This document shows, piece after piece, positions 52,067-61,040 of a stretch of 64,000 bases of DNA. Each line of letters starts with the position of its first letter. The stretch's first letter is position 1. The translations under genes and the position numbers were made by a program. The DNA comes from Ruminococcus sp. Its GTDB lineage: Bacteria > Bacillota > Clostridia > Oscillospirales > Ruminococcaceae. The stretch lies in contig JAFWTA010000007.1 of NCBI GenBank assembly GCA_017519145.1, positions 1 through 64,000 on the forward strand, written 5' to 3'. The notes under the pieces were generated by a model. It saw only the letters and a program-made list of their open reading frames with translations, made no database searches and was not told the DNA's origin.

Positions 52067-52185
52067 GATGGCATCGGTATATTGAATGTGTGGGAGCAAG
52101 ATATGCTCTTATCACGGGGAGCCCCCGCAGGCTGTTTCGCGGAATAAATATCAAAGCTGGCAGTTTTTCTCCGCGCACCTTGCTA
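52061..52185. repeat. Intergenic repeat A, divergent copy 5
   Basis: The right part (52116-52185, plus orientation) is a full copy: GGGGAGCCCCCGCAGGCTG, TTTCGCGGAATAAATATC, CAGTTTTTCTCCGCGCACC and TTGCTA. The left end (52061-52072) is the same terminal motif in the other direction. Both ends therefore carry outward-facing -35 boxes. Confidence 0.75.
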
Positions 52186-52208
52186 TTTTCGTATTTCTGT
52201 GATATAAT
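52180..52208 (+). promoter_or_regulatory. Promoter of the DAHP synthase gene with repeat-borne -35 box
   Basis: TTGCTA-N17-TATAAT on the plus strand, 43 bases before the ATG. Confidence 0.75.
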
Positions 52209-52250
52209 ATTATAGAAATTCTGAATTGTTGCAGAAAGGATAATGTAATC

Positions 52251-53279
52251 ATGAATATGAACTTCAAGTGCAAGCTGCCAATTCCTGCCGAAGTCAAAAG
52301 CGAATATCCTGTTTCGGAGGAGCTCGGCAAGGTCATCGCAGAGAGAAATGAAAAGATCGCTGAGATAATCAGAGGAGACAATGACAGGCTCCTGCTTATC
52401 ATCGGTCCCTGTTCCGCTGATAATGAGGACAGCGTTATTGATTATATCTGCCGTCTCAGAGAAGTGCAGGAAAAGGTGAACGACAAAATATTCATCGTTC
52501 CCCGTATCTACACCAACAAGCCCCGCACAACAGGCAAAGGCTACAAGGGAATGCTCCACCAGCCCGATCCCAGCCAGAAGCCCGATATGTACAAGGGTAT
52601 CGTTGCCATAAGAAAAATGCATCTCAGAGCTATTCAGGAAACAGGCTTTACCTGTGCTGATGAGATGCTCTATCCCGAGAACCACCGTTACCTCAATGAC
52701 CTTTTAGGCTATGTAGCTGTAGGTGCCCGTTCCGTTGAGAACCAGCAGCACAGACTGACTGCCAGCGGACTCAATGTTCCTGTTGGTATGAAGAATCCCG
52801 TAAGCGGAAGCATCCCTGTGCTCATGAACTCCATAGAGGCTGCTCAGTCGGGTCATACATTCCTTTACAGAGGCTGGGAGGTAGTTACTGAGGGAAATCC
52901 TCTCGCTCACGCTATCCTCAGAGGCTATGAGAACCATCACAGCCAGAGTATGCCGAATTATCACTATGAAAATCTTCAGCTGCTCGATCAGTTCTATGAG
53001 GCAAAGGGCTTCAGCAATCCTGCTGCTATAATAGATACAAACCACTGCAACTCGGGCAAGCGTCCTTTTGAACAGCCCCGTATCGTAAATGAGGTGCTCA
53101 GCAGCCGCAGATATGATGAGAAGATCCGCAAGCTGGTTAAGGGCTTCATGATCGAGAGCTACATAGAGGACGGCAATCAGAGCGTGGACGAGCACGTTTA
53201 CGGAAAGTCCATAACCGATCCGTGTATCGGCTGGGAAAAGACTGAGAAAATGATCTTTGATATTGCAGAAAAGCTCTGA
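52251..53279 (+). CDS. 3-deoxy-7-phosphoheptulonate synthase, class I
   Basis: First enzyme of the shikimate pathway, joining phosphoenolpyruvate and erythrose 4-phosphate. The 342-residue AroF/AroG/AroH type protein shows LLIIGPCSADNEDSVIDY, VPRIYTNKPRTTGKGYKGMLH-like sequence, VGARSVENQQHR, and IDTNHCNSGKRPFEQPRI with metal ligands. There is no extra regulatory domain. It stands alone rather than in an aromatic operon and ends at a strong terminator. Confidence 0.93.
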   Translation: MNMNFKCKLPIPAEVKSEYPVSEELGKVIAERNEKIAEIIRGDNDRLLLIIGPCSADNEDSVIDYICRLREVQEKVNDKIFIVPRIYTNKPRTTGKGYKGMLHQPDPSQKPDMYKGIVAIRKMHLRAIQETGFTCADEMLYPENHRYLNDLLGYVAVGARSVENQQHRLTASGLNVPVGMKNPVSGSIPVLMNSIEAAQSGHTFLYRGWEVVTEGNPLAHAILRGYENHHSQSMPNYHYENLQLLDQFYEAKGFSNPAAIIDTNHCNSGKRPFEQPRIVNEVLSSRRYDEKIRKLVKGFMIESYIEDGNQSVDEHVYGKSITDPCIGWEKTEKMIFDIAEKL

Positions 53280-53307
53280 TAAGCGAAACAGCTGTCATAC
53301 AAAAAAC

Positions 53308-53342
53308 AAACGCTCAGGAATTTGCTCCTGAGCGTTTTTTTA
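53308..53342. terminator. Terminator after DAHP synthase
   Basis: AAACGCTCAGGA / TCCTGAGCGTTT hairpin with seven T on the plus strand; A-run on the other side makes it bidirectional. Confidence 0.9.
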
Positions 53343-53404
53343 CTTTGAAAAGGCCTGACTCTGCCAAAGCCTGCTCAAATAACGGACTTTGCAGGCGGGA
53401 TTGT

Positions 53405-54388
53405 TCAGTTCTGCTTGAAATAAACGTTTCTGTACCAGTCAACTGTCTCGGCAAGTCCCTTATCTACGGAATACTCTGCCTTCCAGCCAAGACGCTCAAA
53501 TGCCTTGGCCGCATCGAGCTGCTGGATAAGTATCTCGGAAACCTCGCTCTGCTGAACAACAGAGGGGATGTCCTCACAATTCATTATTGATTTGATCTTG
53601 CTGACAACTGTCTCTATGTCGGTAGCGATACCTGTTCCGAAGTTGAATGCGTTGCCTACAACGTCCTCTTTCTCGATATTATAGAGCATATACATATATG
53701 CATTTACGATATCGTTGATATAGAGGAAATCTCTTTTGAATACGCCGTTTGCGGGATGCCTGATAACAGGGGATTCGCCGTTCTCCAGCTTCTGGATGGT
53801 GCCGGGAACAAGACGGTTGAAGTTGTTGTCTCCGGGGCCGTAGATGTTTCCGAATCTGCCTACTACAACGGGAAGTCCGTAGCTGTGGTAGAAGCTTCTT
53901 GCGAGCATATCCTGACAAACCTTTGAAACATCGTAGGGATTGCTTCCCTGAAGGATCATTGTCTCATTATAGGGCAGTACGTCGCTGTCGCCGTATACCT
54001 TATCGCTGGAGGCTACAAGAACGCTCTTTACAGTGTCCATGTGAAGTCTTGCGGCGTCAAGGATGTTATATGTACCGACGATGTTTACCTGAAAAGTCAC
54101 CTTGGGCATCTTGTAGGCAAGATCCTGAAGGGCAACTGCTGCAAGATGGAAGATGATCTCGATCTTCTGCTCAACGATTATCTGCTCGATAAGAGCTCCG
54201 TTGCTGATATCTCCATAGTATATGTTGATTTTTTTATCAAGTCCGCATATACTGAAATAACTTGTATTGTCACATCTTTCGATAAGAGCTGTGACATTTG
54301 CACCCTGCTCGATAAGATGTTTTGTGATGTGTGCTCCTACAAAGCCTGTAGCACCGGTTATGAAAATACGCTTATCCTTTAAATTCAA
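53405..54388 (-). CDS. NAD-dependent sugar-nucleotide epimerase/dehydratase
   Basis: A 327-residue short-chain dehydrogenase of the extended type. NAD site GATGFVGAH (residues 11-19), active-site SSDKVYGD (Ser) and YDVSK (Tyr/Lys), and substrate region GRFGNIYGPGDNNFNRLVPG. The closest memory match is CDP-glucose 4,6-dehydratase. It makes a deoxy-sugar precursor for surface glycans or secondary products. The start is TTG 54388 with GGTGAGG upstream. A divergent glycosyltransferase gene lies beside it, so the two may work in one pathway. Confidence 0.85.
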   Translation of the reverse strand: MNLKDKRIFITGATGFVGAHITKHLIEQGANVTALIERCDNTSYFSICGLDKKINIYYGDISNGALIEQIIVEQKIEIIFHLAAVALQDLAYKMPKVTFQVNIVGTYNILDAARLHMDTVKSVLVASSDKVYGDSDVLPYNETMILQGSNPYDVSKVCQDMLARSFYHSYGLPVVVGRFGNIYGPGDNNFNRLVPGTIQKLENGESPVIRHPANGVFKRDFLYINDIVNAYMYMLYNIEKEDVVGNAFNFGTGIATDIETVVSKIKSIMNCEDIPSVVQQSEVSEILIQQLDAAKAFERLGWKAEYSVDKGLAETVDWYRNVYFKQN

Positions 54389-54494
54389 TTCTTACCTCAC
54401 CTTTCTTATTTGCCTGTTGTGTTGGGAATTACTCATGAGGTGTCAGAATTAAGCGTTTCGTAGTATTTTTTATAACAGACCATATCGAAAGAAT

Positions 54495-54523
54495 ATTATA
54501 CCATATAGGAATGCTTTTGTCAA
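54495..54523 (-). promoter_or_regulatory. Promoter of the sugar-nucleotide dehydratase gene
   Basis: TTGACA-N17-TATAAT on the minus strand with a leader of about 100 bases. The 392-base gap 54389-54780 holds this, the divergent promoter at 54576 and a small ORF. Confidence 0.82.
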
Positions 54524-54575
54524 GCGTTTTTTGGGAGGACTCAGAAAGTTTAAAAAATTTTTCAGCGTTACCCCC

Positions 54576-54604
54576 TTGACGGGATATTATATTTGTGCTA
54601 TAAT
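54576..54604 (+). promoter_or_regulatory. Promoter of the glycosyltransferase gene
   Basis: TTGACG-N17-TATAAT; leader of about 170 bases. Confidence 0.8.
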
Positions 54605-54674
54605 AACATGGTTTGAGCATAAAACGCAGACAGAACATTATTTTGTAATATCATTTTCGCATTCAGGGGCGGCA

Positions 54675-54758
54675 ATGCTTCGGAACTCTGCTATCGATCC
54701 TATGCTGCGGCAGGCTCAGATGCAGGATGAGACGTTCATCCTGCTTAAAACAATATAG
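54675..54758 (+). CDS. Small upstream ORF of the glycosyltransferase gene
   Basis: A 27-codon ORF (starts MLRNSAIDPML, ends LLKTI) has GGGGCGG upstream and ends 22 bases before the glycosyltransferase ATG. The last third covers a small hairpin AGGATGA / TTCATCCT. It could be a leader peptide; there is no homology to support a function. Confidence 0.4.
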   Translation: MLRNSAIDPMLRQAQMQDETFILLKTI

Positions 54759-54780
54759 GAATCAGAGAGGGCGAGGTAAA

Positions 54781-55959
54781 ATGAATAATACTTCAGGAGA
54801 AAACAAACCGAAAAAGATCGTTGTTTTAAACGGCATCCTTCACGGCCATTTTACTGGCAGTGTTGAGGTCGTAAGAGAACTGGCTGCATTAGGCTATGAT
54901 GTTACCTGTTATGTTACGGAAGAATTTGCAGACAGACTCAACGGTATACCTGTTAAAAAGATAGTGTACTCAGCTGATGTAAGTGAAGTTGCAAAGAGGC
55001 TTCCTCCTTACGCTCCGCCTTTTGCTGTCAACTCATTTATGGTGGGAAGGGCTACATACACACTCATCGAGTTATTGCAGAAGGATGAGACAGACTATGA
55101 TTATTACATCTGGGACTGCTTCTTCGATATTGACGAAATGAACAAGATCCTGAAGATAGATCCTTCTAAATTCACTATCATCTATCCCTCTTTCATACTT
55201 ACTGATGAAAACCAGTTCGATAATATCAGATTAGTCGGTCTTCAGTGGACAAGCCAGCATTATAACATCAATCTTCATGATTTCGTGGGACTTATCTTTA
55301 CTCCCAATAAGCACAAGAAGCTTATCCTTACTTCCAAATTCTTCCATCTCAGACCCGAGGATACCGATGATACCTGCTACTTTATCGGTCCTCATATAGA
55401 AAAAAGAGCTGAGGACAAGAACTTTGACTTCAAAAAGGATGAGAACAAGAAGCTCCTGTTCATCTCGCTGGGAACCATCTTTGGCAAAGACCTTGATTTT
55501 TATCACCAGTGTATCGAGGCTTTCAGAGATTCGGACGAATATCAGGTCATAATGTCAGTAGGTAAATTCGTTGATATCGCTCAGACTTTCAGCGATATCC
55601 CTTCAAATTTCAGTATCTACAATTACGTTCCTCAGACTCAGCTCCTGCCCGAGGTAGATGTGTTCATCACTCATGCAGGCTTCAACTCAACTTCAGAGGG
55701 TCTGGCAAGCGGTGCTGCAATGGTACTGGTGCCTCAGGCTGTTGACCAGTTCGACGTTGCAAAGGTCGTTCAGCAGCTCAACGCAGGTATAGCTCTCAAT
55801 AAGCATGAGATCAATATTACTGCCGATATTATCAAAAAAGCTGTTGATGATGCTTACAACAACAGAGATAATTTCAAGGCAGGCACAAAGGCTATCATGG
55901 ACTCATTCAAGGAAGCCATTGATAACAGAAAAGCAATATACAAGGAAATATTCGCCTGA
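54781..55959 (+). CDS. UDP-glycosyltransferase, GT1/MGT type
   Basis: A 392-residue two-domain GT-B enzyme that transfers a sugar to a small lipophilic acceptor. The N-terminal domain begins KIVVLNGILHGHFTGSVEVV, with the catalytic His in the H.GH region. The nucleotide-sugar site THAGFNSTSEGLASGAAMVL is near residue 300, followed by PQAVDQ. It resembles MGT enzymes that inactivate macrolides or decorate natural products. The ATG at 54781 has GAGGT upstream. It is divergent from the sugar-nucleotide dehydratase. Confidence 0.88.
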   Translation: MNNTSGENKPKKIVVLNGILHGHFTGSVEVVRELAALGYDVTCYVTEEFADRLNGIPVKKIVYSADVSEVAKRLPPYAPPFAVNSFMVGRATYTLIELLQKDETDYDYYIWDCFFDIDEMNKILKIDPSKFTIIYPSFILTDENQFDNIRLVGLQWTSQHYNINLHDFVGLIFTPNKHKKLILTSKFFHLRPEDTDDTCYFIGPHIEKRAEDKNFDFKKDENKKLLFISLGTIFGKDLDFYHQCIEAFRDSDEYQVIMSVGKFVDIAQTFSDIPSNFSIYNYVPQTQLLPEVDVFITHAGFNSTSEGLASGAAMVLVPQAVDQFDVAKVVQQLNAGIALNKHEINITADIIKKAVDDAYNNRDNFKAGTKAIMDSFKEAIDNRKAIYKEIFA

Positions 55960-55976
55960 TAATAATTGTAATAATG

Positions 55977-56015
55977 AAAACGGACAGCTGTTCTGAACAG
56001 CTGTCCGTTTTTTTA
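55977..56015. terminator. Bidirectional terminator
   Basis: AAAACGGACAGCTGTT / AACAGCTGTCCGTTTT hairpin with T-run, between the glycosyltransferase (+) and AraC-type sensor 2 (-). Confidence 0.92.
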
Positions 56016-56060
56016 TATCACATTTTTCCGAAATATGCTGTAATTCAAGTGCCAAGGCAG

Positions 56061-58265
56061 CTATTTGCTGCTCTTTCTGAACTCAGACGGTGACATACCG
56101 ACCTTATCCTTGAACTGACGCATAAAATGAGTGGCATTCTGATAGCCGCAGGAAGATGCAACTTCGCTGATACGCAGATCTGTCGTCAGCAGGAGCTGCC
56201 TTGCCATTTCGATACGAGCTTCAAGGAGATCGTCGATGTAGCTGATGCCGAAATGCTCCTTGTACAGCTTCTGGACATAGCTTTTACTGATATTCAGCCG
56301 TTTGGAAAGCTCGGTGAGATTCCAGTTCAGTTCGGGAGCTTTGTGAAGCTCGCGCCTTAGCTTCTTCAGCTCGCCTATACCTGTAAAACCTTTGACTTTC
56401 GGTTTACGGGCGTTCAGAACGTCCCACAGCTCAGATACGCATTTTTCGGCAGGATAGGCTGCTTCTCCGCAGACATAGTAAGGCTCGGGCAAAAAATCCG
56501 CTGACGTTCCTTCCTGCATTTTTCTTATAAACACCTCGAGCTGTATCATCATTTCTTCTGCCATCGTTTCGGGAGTTCCATTGTCAGGCAGCGAAAAAAC
56601 GATAGCAAATGTCATTTTATCAAGATGTGCTGCCGTTTTATTTCGTCCCGATATAAGTCGTATCGCGTTTGCAAGCAGAAGATCGGACTGCAGGTAGATA
56701 TCTGACAGATCATTTTTTTCCTTTCTGTTCGGAGCAGCTGCTAACTGTGAGACAGTGACCAGCATGATACAGTTTCTGACATTTAACTCCTTCTGACTCT
56801 CAAGATAGAGGAGAAGTCCTTTTTTACTGAGCATATCAGTCATTTTGTCATAGTGGGAGGACTCTTCGATCTTCTTTTGCAGATATTCGGCATAGAGCTT
56901 ATGCCGCAGGATGCGCATACCGTTTGCCAGTGAGGTCATATAATTGAACAGCATTAATGAAACGGTAAAATCAAGCGCACTTTCATATGTAAATCCACAG
57001 TAGCCGAACACCTGTGACGAGGCATGAAGCGACAGTACAAAAACCAGCGTCGGCTCATGTTCACCCATGAGGGCAGGAACTATATGCTTTGTCGGGAACG
57101 GACCGCCTTTCACGCCTGCGGTCCATGCGTTTTTTGACAGCGCACAAAGCATTTGTTCGGGAAATGGCTGTGTCGGACAGGCATCGGGATGTTCGGGATC
57201 GCTGTCCCAATTGGGCAGGATGCATATATGCAGGGATTTATAGCTTTTAATTATATGAGCTGTCTGGTCGACTATATCGGTCAGCTCATCAAGTGAATCT
57301 ACACTTGATGTTCTTGTTATAACATTGGCATTTACGCGCATTTCAAGCATAGCGCCGATCTCGGCATCACGCTGTATCTGTTCACGCACTTTCAGGGCGG
57401 CAGTCTGATAATCGGTCATACGCTCTACACATCCGCAGCTTGCACCGTAAATAATGTGCATATCAGACCTCTGTGCATCAGCGGCTATCCCTAAAAGCTT
57501 GTTAACGCCTGCTTTGCCAAGCTCAAACATATTTCCGCTTACGGTAGTCATGGAAGGGAAGTTGGATATGGCAGATATATGCCCGTCATAGCCCGTAACT
57601 ATCACGTCGTCGGGAACGGAGATCCCGCCGCTTTGCAGAGTGTCACAAAGGGCTACTGCCATAGTATCGCTGGCACACAGCACAGCATCGGGAAGCCTGC
57701 GCTTATGCTCTATGAATTCATTTCCGAGTTCGTTTGCGCGAAATTTCCAGAAGTCTCCGTAAATGATCTCATAGCTGCAATCGTGTATGTTGGCGGAACG
57801 CAGAAATCCCGAGATACGCTGCTCGGAATCAGATATCCCTTCGGGGCCTGCAAGGAATATCAGGTCGCGGCAGCCGTGTTTTTCGATTATATGGTCTGTA
57901 AGCTCGCATACCGCCTCAGCCTGAGGTATAGATACCGTTTCAAAGCCGAGTTCTGTTCCTCCGAGATCTATACAGGGAATGGCGGCTCTCCTGATCAGCT
58001 CGGAGAGAGTTTTACGGACGGTTGCCTTGACAAAATACTGCGAGACAAGCAGTATACCGTCAAGCTCGGCGCGTTCGAGAAGAAGATAGATACTTTCCTC
58101 ACCGGTCATTATTTCGTTCTGGATATGGAATTCCATTCCGTTTGTAGCAGTTGTCATGACTATGACATCGCAGTCTGCGGCGGAGGCGGTTTTGAAGATC
58201 CCGTCGAGGAGTTCGACTTGCAGACCATCTGTTATTGAAGGTATTATCACGCCTATCCTTTTCAT
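56061..58265 (-). CDS. AraC-type regulator with periplasmic-binding-like sensor domain (2)
   Basis: A 734-residue paralogue in design of the protein at 43655. Residues 1-270 are LacI sensor-like (RIGVIIPSITDGLQ, RDLIFLAGPEGISDSEQR, VTGYDGHISAI); an ASCGC joint is at about 297. The middle region (about 305-620) is GAF-like, followed by a degenerate cyclase-like segment. The AraC domain (about 630-732) has SKSYVQKLYKEHFG and ISEVASSCGYQNATHFMRQF. It probably senses a sugar and controls the divergent double-protease dockerin gene, whose upstream DNA carries a repeated motif. ATG 58265 was chosen; the longer frame has no ribosome site. Confidence 0.88.
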   Translation of the reverse strand: MKRIGVIIPSITDGLQVELLDGIFKTASAADCDVIVMTTATNGMEFHIQNEIMTGEESIYLLLERAELDGILLVSQYFVKATVRKTLSELIRRAAIPCIDLGGTELGFETVSIPQAEAVCELTDHIIEKHGCRDLIFLAGPEGISDSEQRISGFLRSANIHDCSYEIIYGDFWKFRANELGNEFIEHKRRLPDAVLCASDTMAVALCDTLQSGGISVPDDVIVTGYDGHISAISNFPSMTTVSGNMFELGKAGVNKLLGIAADAQRSDMHIIYGASCGCVERMTDYQTAALKVREQIQRDAEIGAMLEMRVNANVITRTSSVDSLDELTDIVDQTAHIIKSYKSLHICILPNWDSDPEHPDACPTQPFPEQMLCALSKNAWTAGVKGGPFPTKHIVPALMGEHEPTLVFVLSLHASSQVFGYCGFTYESALDFTVSLMLFNYMTSLANGMRILRHKLYAEYLQKKIEESSHYDKMTDMLSKKGLLLYLESQKELNVRNCIMLVTVSQLAAAPNRKEKNDLSDIYLQSDLLLANAIRLISGRNKTAAHLDKMTFAIVFSLPDNGTPETMAEEMMIQLEVFIRKMQEGTSADFLPEPYYVCGEAAYPAEKCVSELWDVLNARKPKVKGFTGIGELKKLRRELHKAPELNWNLTELSKRLNISKSYVQKLYKEHFGISYIDDLLEARIEMARQLLLTTDLRISEVASSCGYQNATHFMRQFKDKVGMSPSEFRKSSK

Positions 58266-58286
58266 CGTATCACCGTCCTTTATTGT

Positions 58287-58316
58287 ATTATACATCAAAG
58301 TGTGATGCTGTGTCAA
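58287..58316 (-). promoter_or_regulatory. Promoter of AraC-type sensor 2
   Basis: TTGACA-N18-TATAAT on the minus strand. Confidence 0.75.
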
Positions 58317-58346
58317 TAAAAATTGTGCATTATGTGAGTTCAGTTA

Positions 58347-58387
58347 TGTAAAATGTTATTGAATTGGCATATTAATTATGCTATTAT
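58347..58387 (+). promoter_or_regulatory. Operator-promoter of the double-protease dockerin gene
   Basis: TGTAAAATGTTATTGAAT (58347-58364) ends in a weak -35 box TTGAAT, with TATTAT 17 bases on. ATTATGTGA lies at 58329. The same 18 bases occur at 61000-61017. A poor -35 joined to a conserved upstream motif suggests activator control. Confidence 0.55.
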
Positions 58388-58487
58388 CTAAATAATAGAT
58401 GATGGGAAAACAGTATGCTTTAATGCAGAGATGTATGGGATCTTTGGGAGTGTAACGGGGAGCGATGATCATTTTGGGAGGATTATT

Positions 58488-60863
58488 ATGAAGCGCATCA
58501 AATTTATTGCAGGATTGTTATCAGCGGCAATGTGTATGTCTGTAATGACAGTGCCGCGAAGCGGCGGTATGCCTGTGAAGCTCTGTGCATCGGCTGTGAC
58601 CGTGTCTGAGTTTCCCGAGGAATACAAGTACGCTGCGGACTGGATATGGACCAACCGTATCGAACGTGAAAAGTCCACAGAGCGCCGCAACACTATCTTT
58701 GACCAGATAGAAGCAGGCAGGGGAACTATCAATTATGTTGTGAAGTGGCAGTCGTACCGTACTGTTACATATGAGCAGAGACAGCAGTTCGAGAAACTGC
58801 TCTCGGACAGCATCAATGCGTGGAATGACCGCCTTGCAGGTTACGACGGCTGGAAATACGACCATATCGACGTTAAGGTAGTCGGATGGGCTGTCATTGA
58901 CAAGAACTGTCTGCTTGACCTTCACGATGATGAGACAGTTTACACCGATACCAAGTATTATGACGCTCAGTATGATACCTCCAACGGCAGGGATACTATC
59001 CCGGATAAGGAGCCTTTTGCGCCGTTGGAGCTTTCACGTTTTGAGCATTTTCAGGATAAGAACTATGCTTATCCCGGCGGACTTGACAAACGCTTCGATA
59101 TGTATATGTGGGCAACACAGGGCTTCCCGGATATCGGCGGCTGCGGAGGAGACTGGGGACAGCGGCTCTCTGATACCGCGTACCTGAATATGCTTGGCGG
59201 ATTCGGCAGCCATGTTCTTGAACATGAGATCGGTCATGGCTTCGGTATGACAGATTTTTACGGCGGCGAAGGCGAAATGGACGGTTTTCCGCCCGGAGGC
59301 TTCCCCGGCGGCGAAAATTCTATAATGATGGCAGGCTCAGCTGCAAAGATAACGGATTTTGACGGCTGGATGCTGAGATATATCTGGTCTGAGATAAAGA
59401 ATGATGAGGGCAGGTTCGACCTTTCTTCACCTGCACCTGCTGCAAGCATAAAGGGCGATGTCAATGCAGACGGAAGCTTCAATGTTGCTGACCTTGTATT
59501 GTTACAGCACTGGCTGCTGGGACGAGATGATGCAGTCCTTGCCGCATGGAAGGCTGCCGATCTCTGCGAGGACGATGTCCTTGATGTATTTGATCTGTGC
59601 CGCATGAGAAAGCTGCTTCTTGAAGGCGAAAGCCCCTATGAAGAACCGCAGGGCAGCTTCATTACGGCAAATATGGCTAAACACGGAGCCTCACTCCCGA
59701 CTCAGGGAAGTGCAAAAATGGTCATTTTCTATGTGGACTTCCCTGACTGTAAATATGACTATACTCCAAGCATAGAGGAGCTCAACAACATCTCCTTCGG
59801 CGCGGCAGATGAGTCCTCTCAGTGCTATCCATTTGAGAGCTTTTCTGCTTTCTATGGCAGAGCCTCTAAGGGCGCCATGGAGCTGGATGGTCGGGTGTTC
59901 CGCTATACTACAAAGGAAAAACAGGCTGTATATGACGATAACAAGGTAAAGATCGCCGAGGAGTGCTATGAGGCTTTCAAGGATCAGGTGGACTTCTCAC
60001 AGTTCGACGGAAACGGTGACGGCAGGATCGACGCGACTCTGTTCACAGTTCCCGAAAAAGCAGGAACAGACCACTGGTGGCCCTGCGCAGGTGCATTCGG
60101 CGATCCGCAGTACCGCGTTGACGGTGTCGGCGTCGGACATATCATAACAGGCAATGCGCAGATAGGCTCTGTAAATGACTATATTAATTACATAAGCTCG
60201 TACTGTCATGAGCTGGGACACTGTACAGGTCTGCCCGATTATTATCTGTTTACTGATCCCTCTGACAGCGAGGGTATGCACGGTACGGCAGGCATCGAGC
60301 TCATGGATACCGATGCAGGCTCTGACTTCGGTGCATTCTCCAAGCTTATGGAGGGCTGGTACCATGACGGACAGGTCCATGTGTTTGATCCATCAAAGGG
60401 AACACAGACATTTACTCTGAGCAATGCCCAGACCGACAGCGGAAACTGTATTATTATCCCCAACGGCAAGCTTGCTGACGACTATTTCTCGGAATACTTC
60501 ATTATCGAGTACATAACAAAGGACGGCAACAACAGTGCTGTCGGTTCAAAGACAGGATGGTGGGTAAAGACGGGAGAGGGCGTCCGTATCTATCATATAG
60601 ATGCGACCACTGAGTACGGCTGGAATACATATTTCCGATATGCAAGCGGCAGCGAGTTCACCAATAAGGACAAGGGCAGACGTCTTATCCGAGTGATCGA
60701 TGATACGGAAAAGGATAATCTCTATCACTCCGGTGATGTGATAAACGGCAGTATTTCAGGCTTCCACTGGTATGACTCAAACGGCGGACAAACTGTTGAA
60801 ACGGGTCTTACAATAACAGTTGGCGAGCTTAATGACGGAAGATATACCGTCACAATTGGCTGA
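58488..60863 (+). CDS. Secreted double metalloprotease with internal dockerin
   Basis: A secreted protein of 791 residues with a signal peptide (about 1-35). The first zincin domain (about 40-315) has HEIGHGFGMTD (246-256) and a Met-turn-like SIMMAGS (278-284). A dockerin (about 321-380; DVNADGSFNVAD, DLCEDDVLDVFD) follows. The second zincin domain (about 388-791) is M6-like (immune-inhibitor-A type), with HELGHCTGLPD (574-584) and the usual MVIFYVDFPD start. The two catalytic parts flank the docking module. Substrates are unknown; plant cell-wall proteins are possible. The ATG at 58488 has GGGAGGA. Confidence 0.88.
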   Translation: MKRIKFIAGLLSAAMCMSVMTVPRSGGMPVKLCASAVTVSEFPEEYKYAADWIWTNRIEREKSTERRNTIFDQIEAGRGTINYVVKWQSYRTVTYEQRQQFEKLLSDSINAWNDRLAGYDGWKYDHIDVKVVGWAVIDKNCLLDLHDDETVYTDTKYYDAQYDTSNGRDTIPDKEPFAPLELSRFEHFQDKNYAYPGGLDKRFDMYMWATQGFPDIGGCGGDWGQRLSDTAYLNMLGGFGSHVLEHEIGHGFGMTDFYGGEGEMDGFPPGGFPGGENSIMMAGSAAKITDFDGWMLRYIWSEIKNDEGRFDLSSPAPAASIKGDVNADGSFNVADLVLLQHWLLGRDDAVLAAWKAADLCEDDVLDVFDLCRMRKLLLEGESPYEEPQGSFITANMAKHGASLPTQGSAKMVIFYVDFPDCKYDYTPSIEELNNISFGAADESSQCYPFESFSAFYGRASKGAMELDGRVFRYTTKEKQAVYDDNKVKIAEECYEAFKDQVDFSQFDGNGDGRIDATLFTVPEKAGTDHWWPCAGAFGDPQYRVDGVGVGHIITGNAQIGSVNDYINYISSYCHELGHCTGLPDYYLFTDPSDSEGMHGTAGIELMDTDAGSDFGAFSKLMEGWYHDGQVHVFDPSKGTQTFTLSNAQTDSGNCIIIPNGKLADDYFSEYFIIEYITKDGNNSAVGSKTGWWVKTGEGVRIYHIDATTEYGWNTYFRYASGSEFTNKDKGRRLIRVIDDTEKDNLYHSGDVINGSISGFHWYDSNGGQTVETGLTITVGELNDGRYTVTIG

Positions 60864-60893
60864 TAATTCCTGACTGATAATAGCTTTATGACA

Positions 60894-60938
60894 AGCAAAG
60901 AGCTCCTGTGGTATTTCCCATAGGAGCTCTTTGCTTCT
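60894..60938. terminator. Terminator of the double-protease gene
   Basis: An 18-bp stem (60894-60911 with 60918-60935) ending in T-rich DNA. Confidence 0.85.
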
Positions 60939-60999
60939 GCCGGTATTTTTCGGCTTAACTTCGGAACCTTTATTATTATGTGAAATGTCAGAATCATTG

Positions 61000-61040
61000 T
61001 GTAAAATGTTATTGAATAAGTGGCTATTGTATGATAATCT
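61000..61040 (+). promoter_or_regulatory. Operator-promoter upstream of the GSDEF gene
   Basis: The motif TGTAAAATGTTATTGAAT is repeated exactly from 58347. Its TTGAAT end is followed after 17 bases by TAATCT. ATTATGTGA lies at 60975. Confidence 0.5.
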
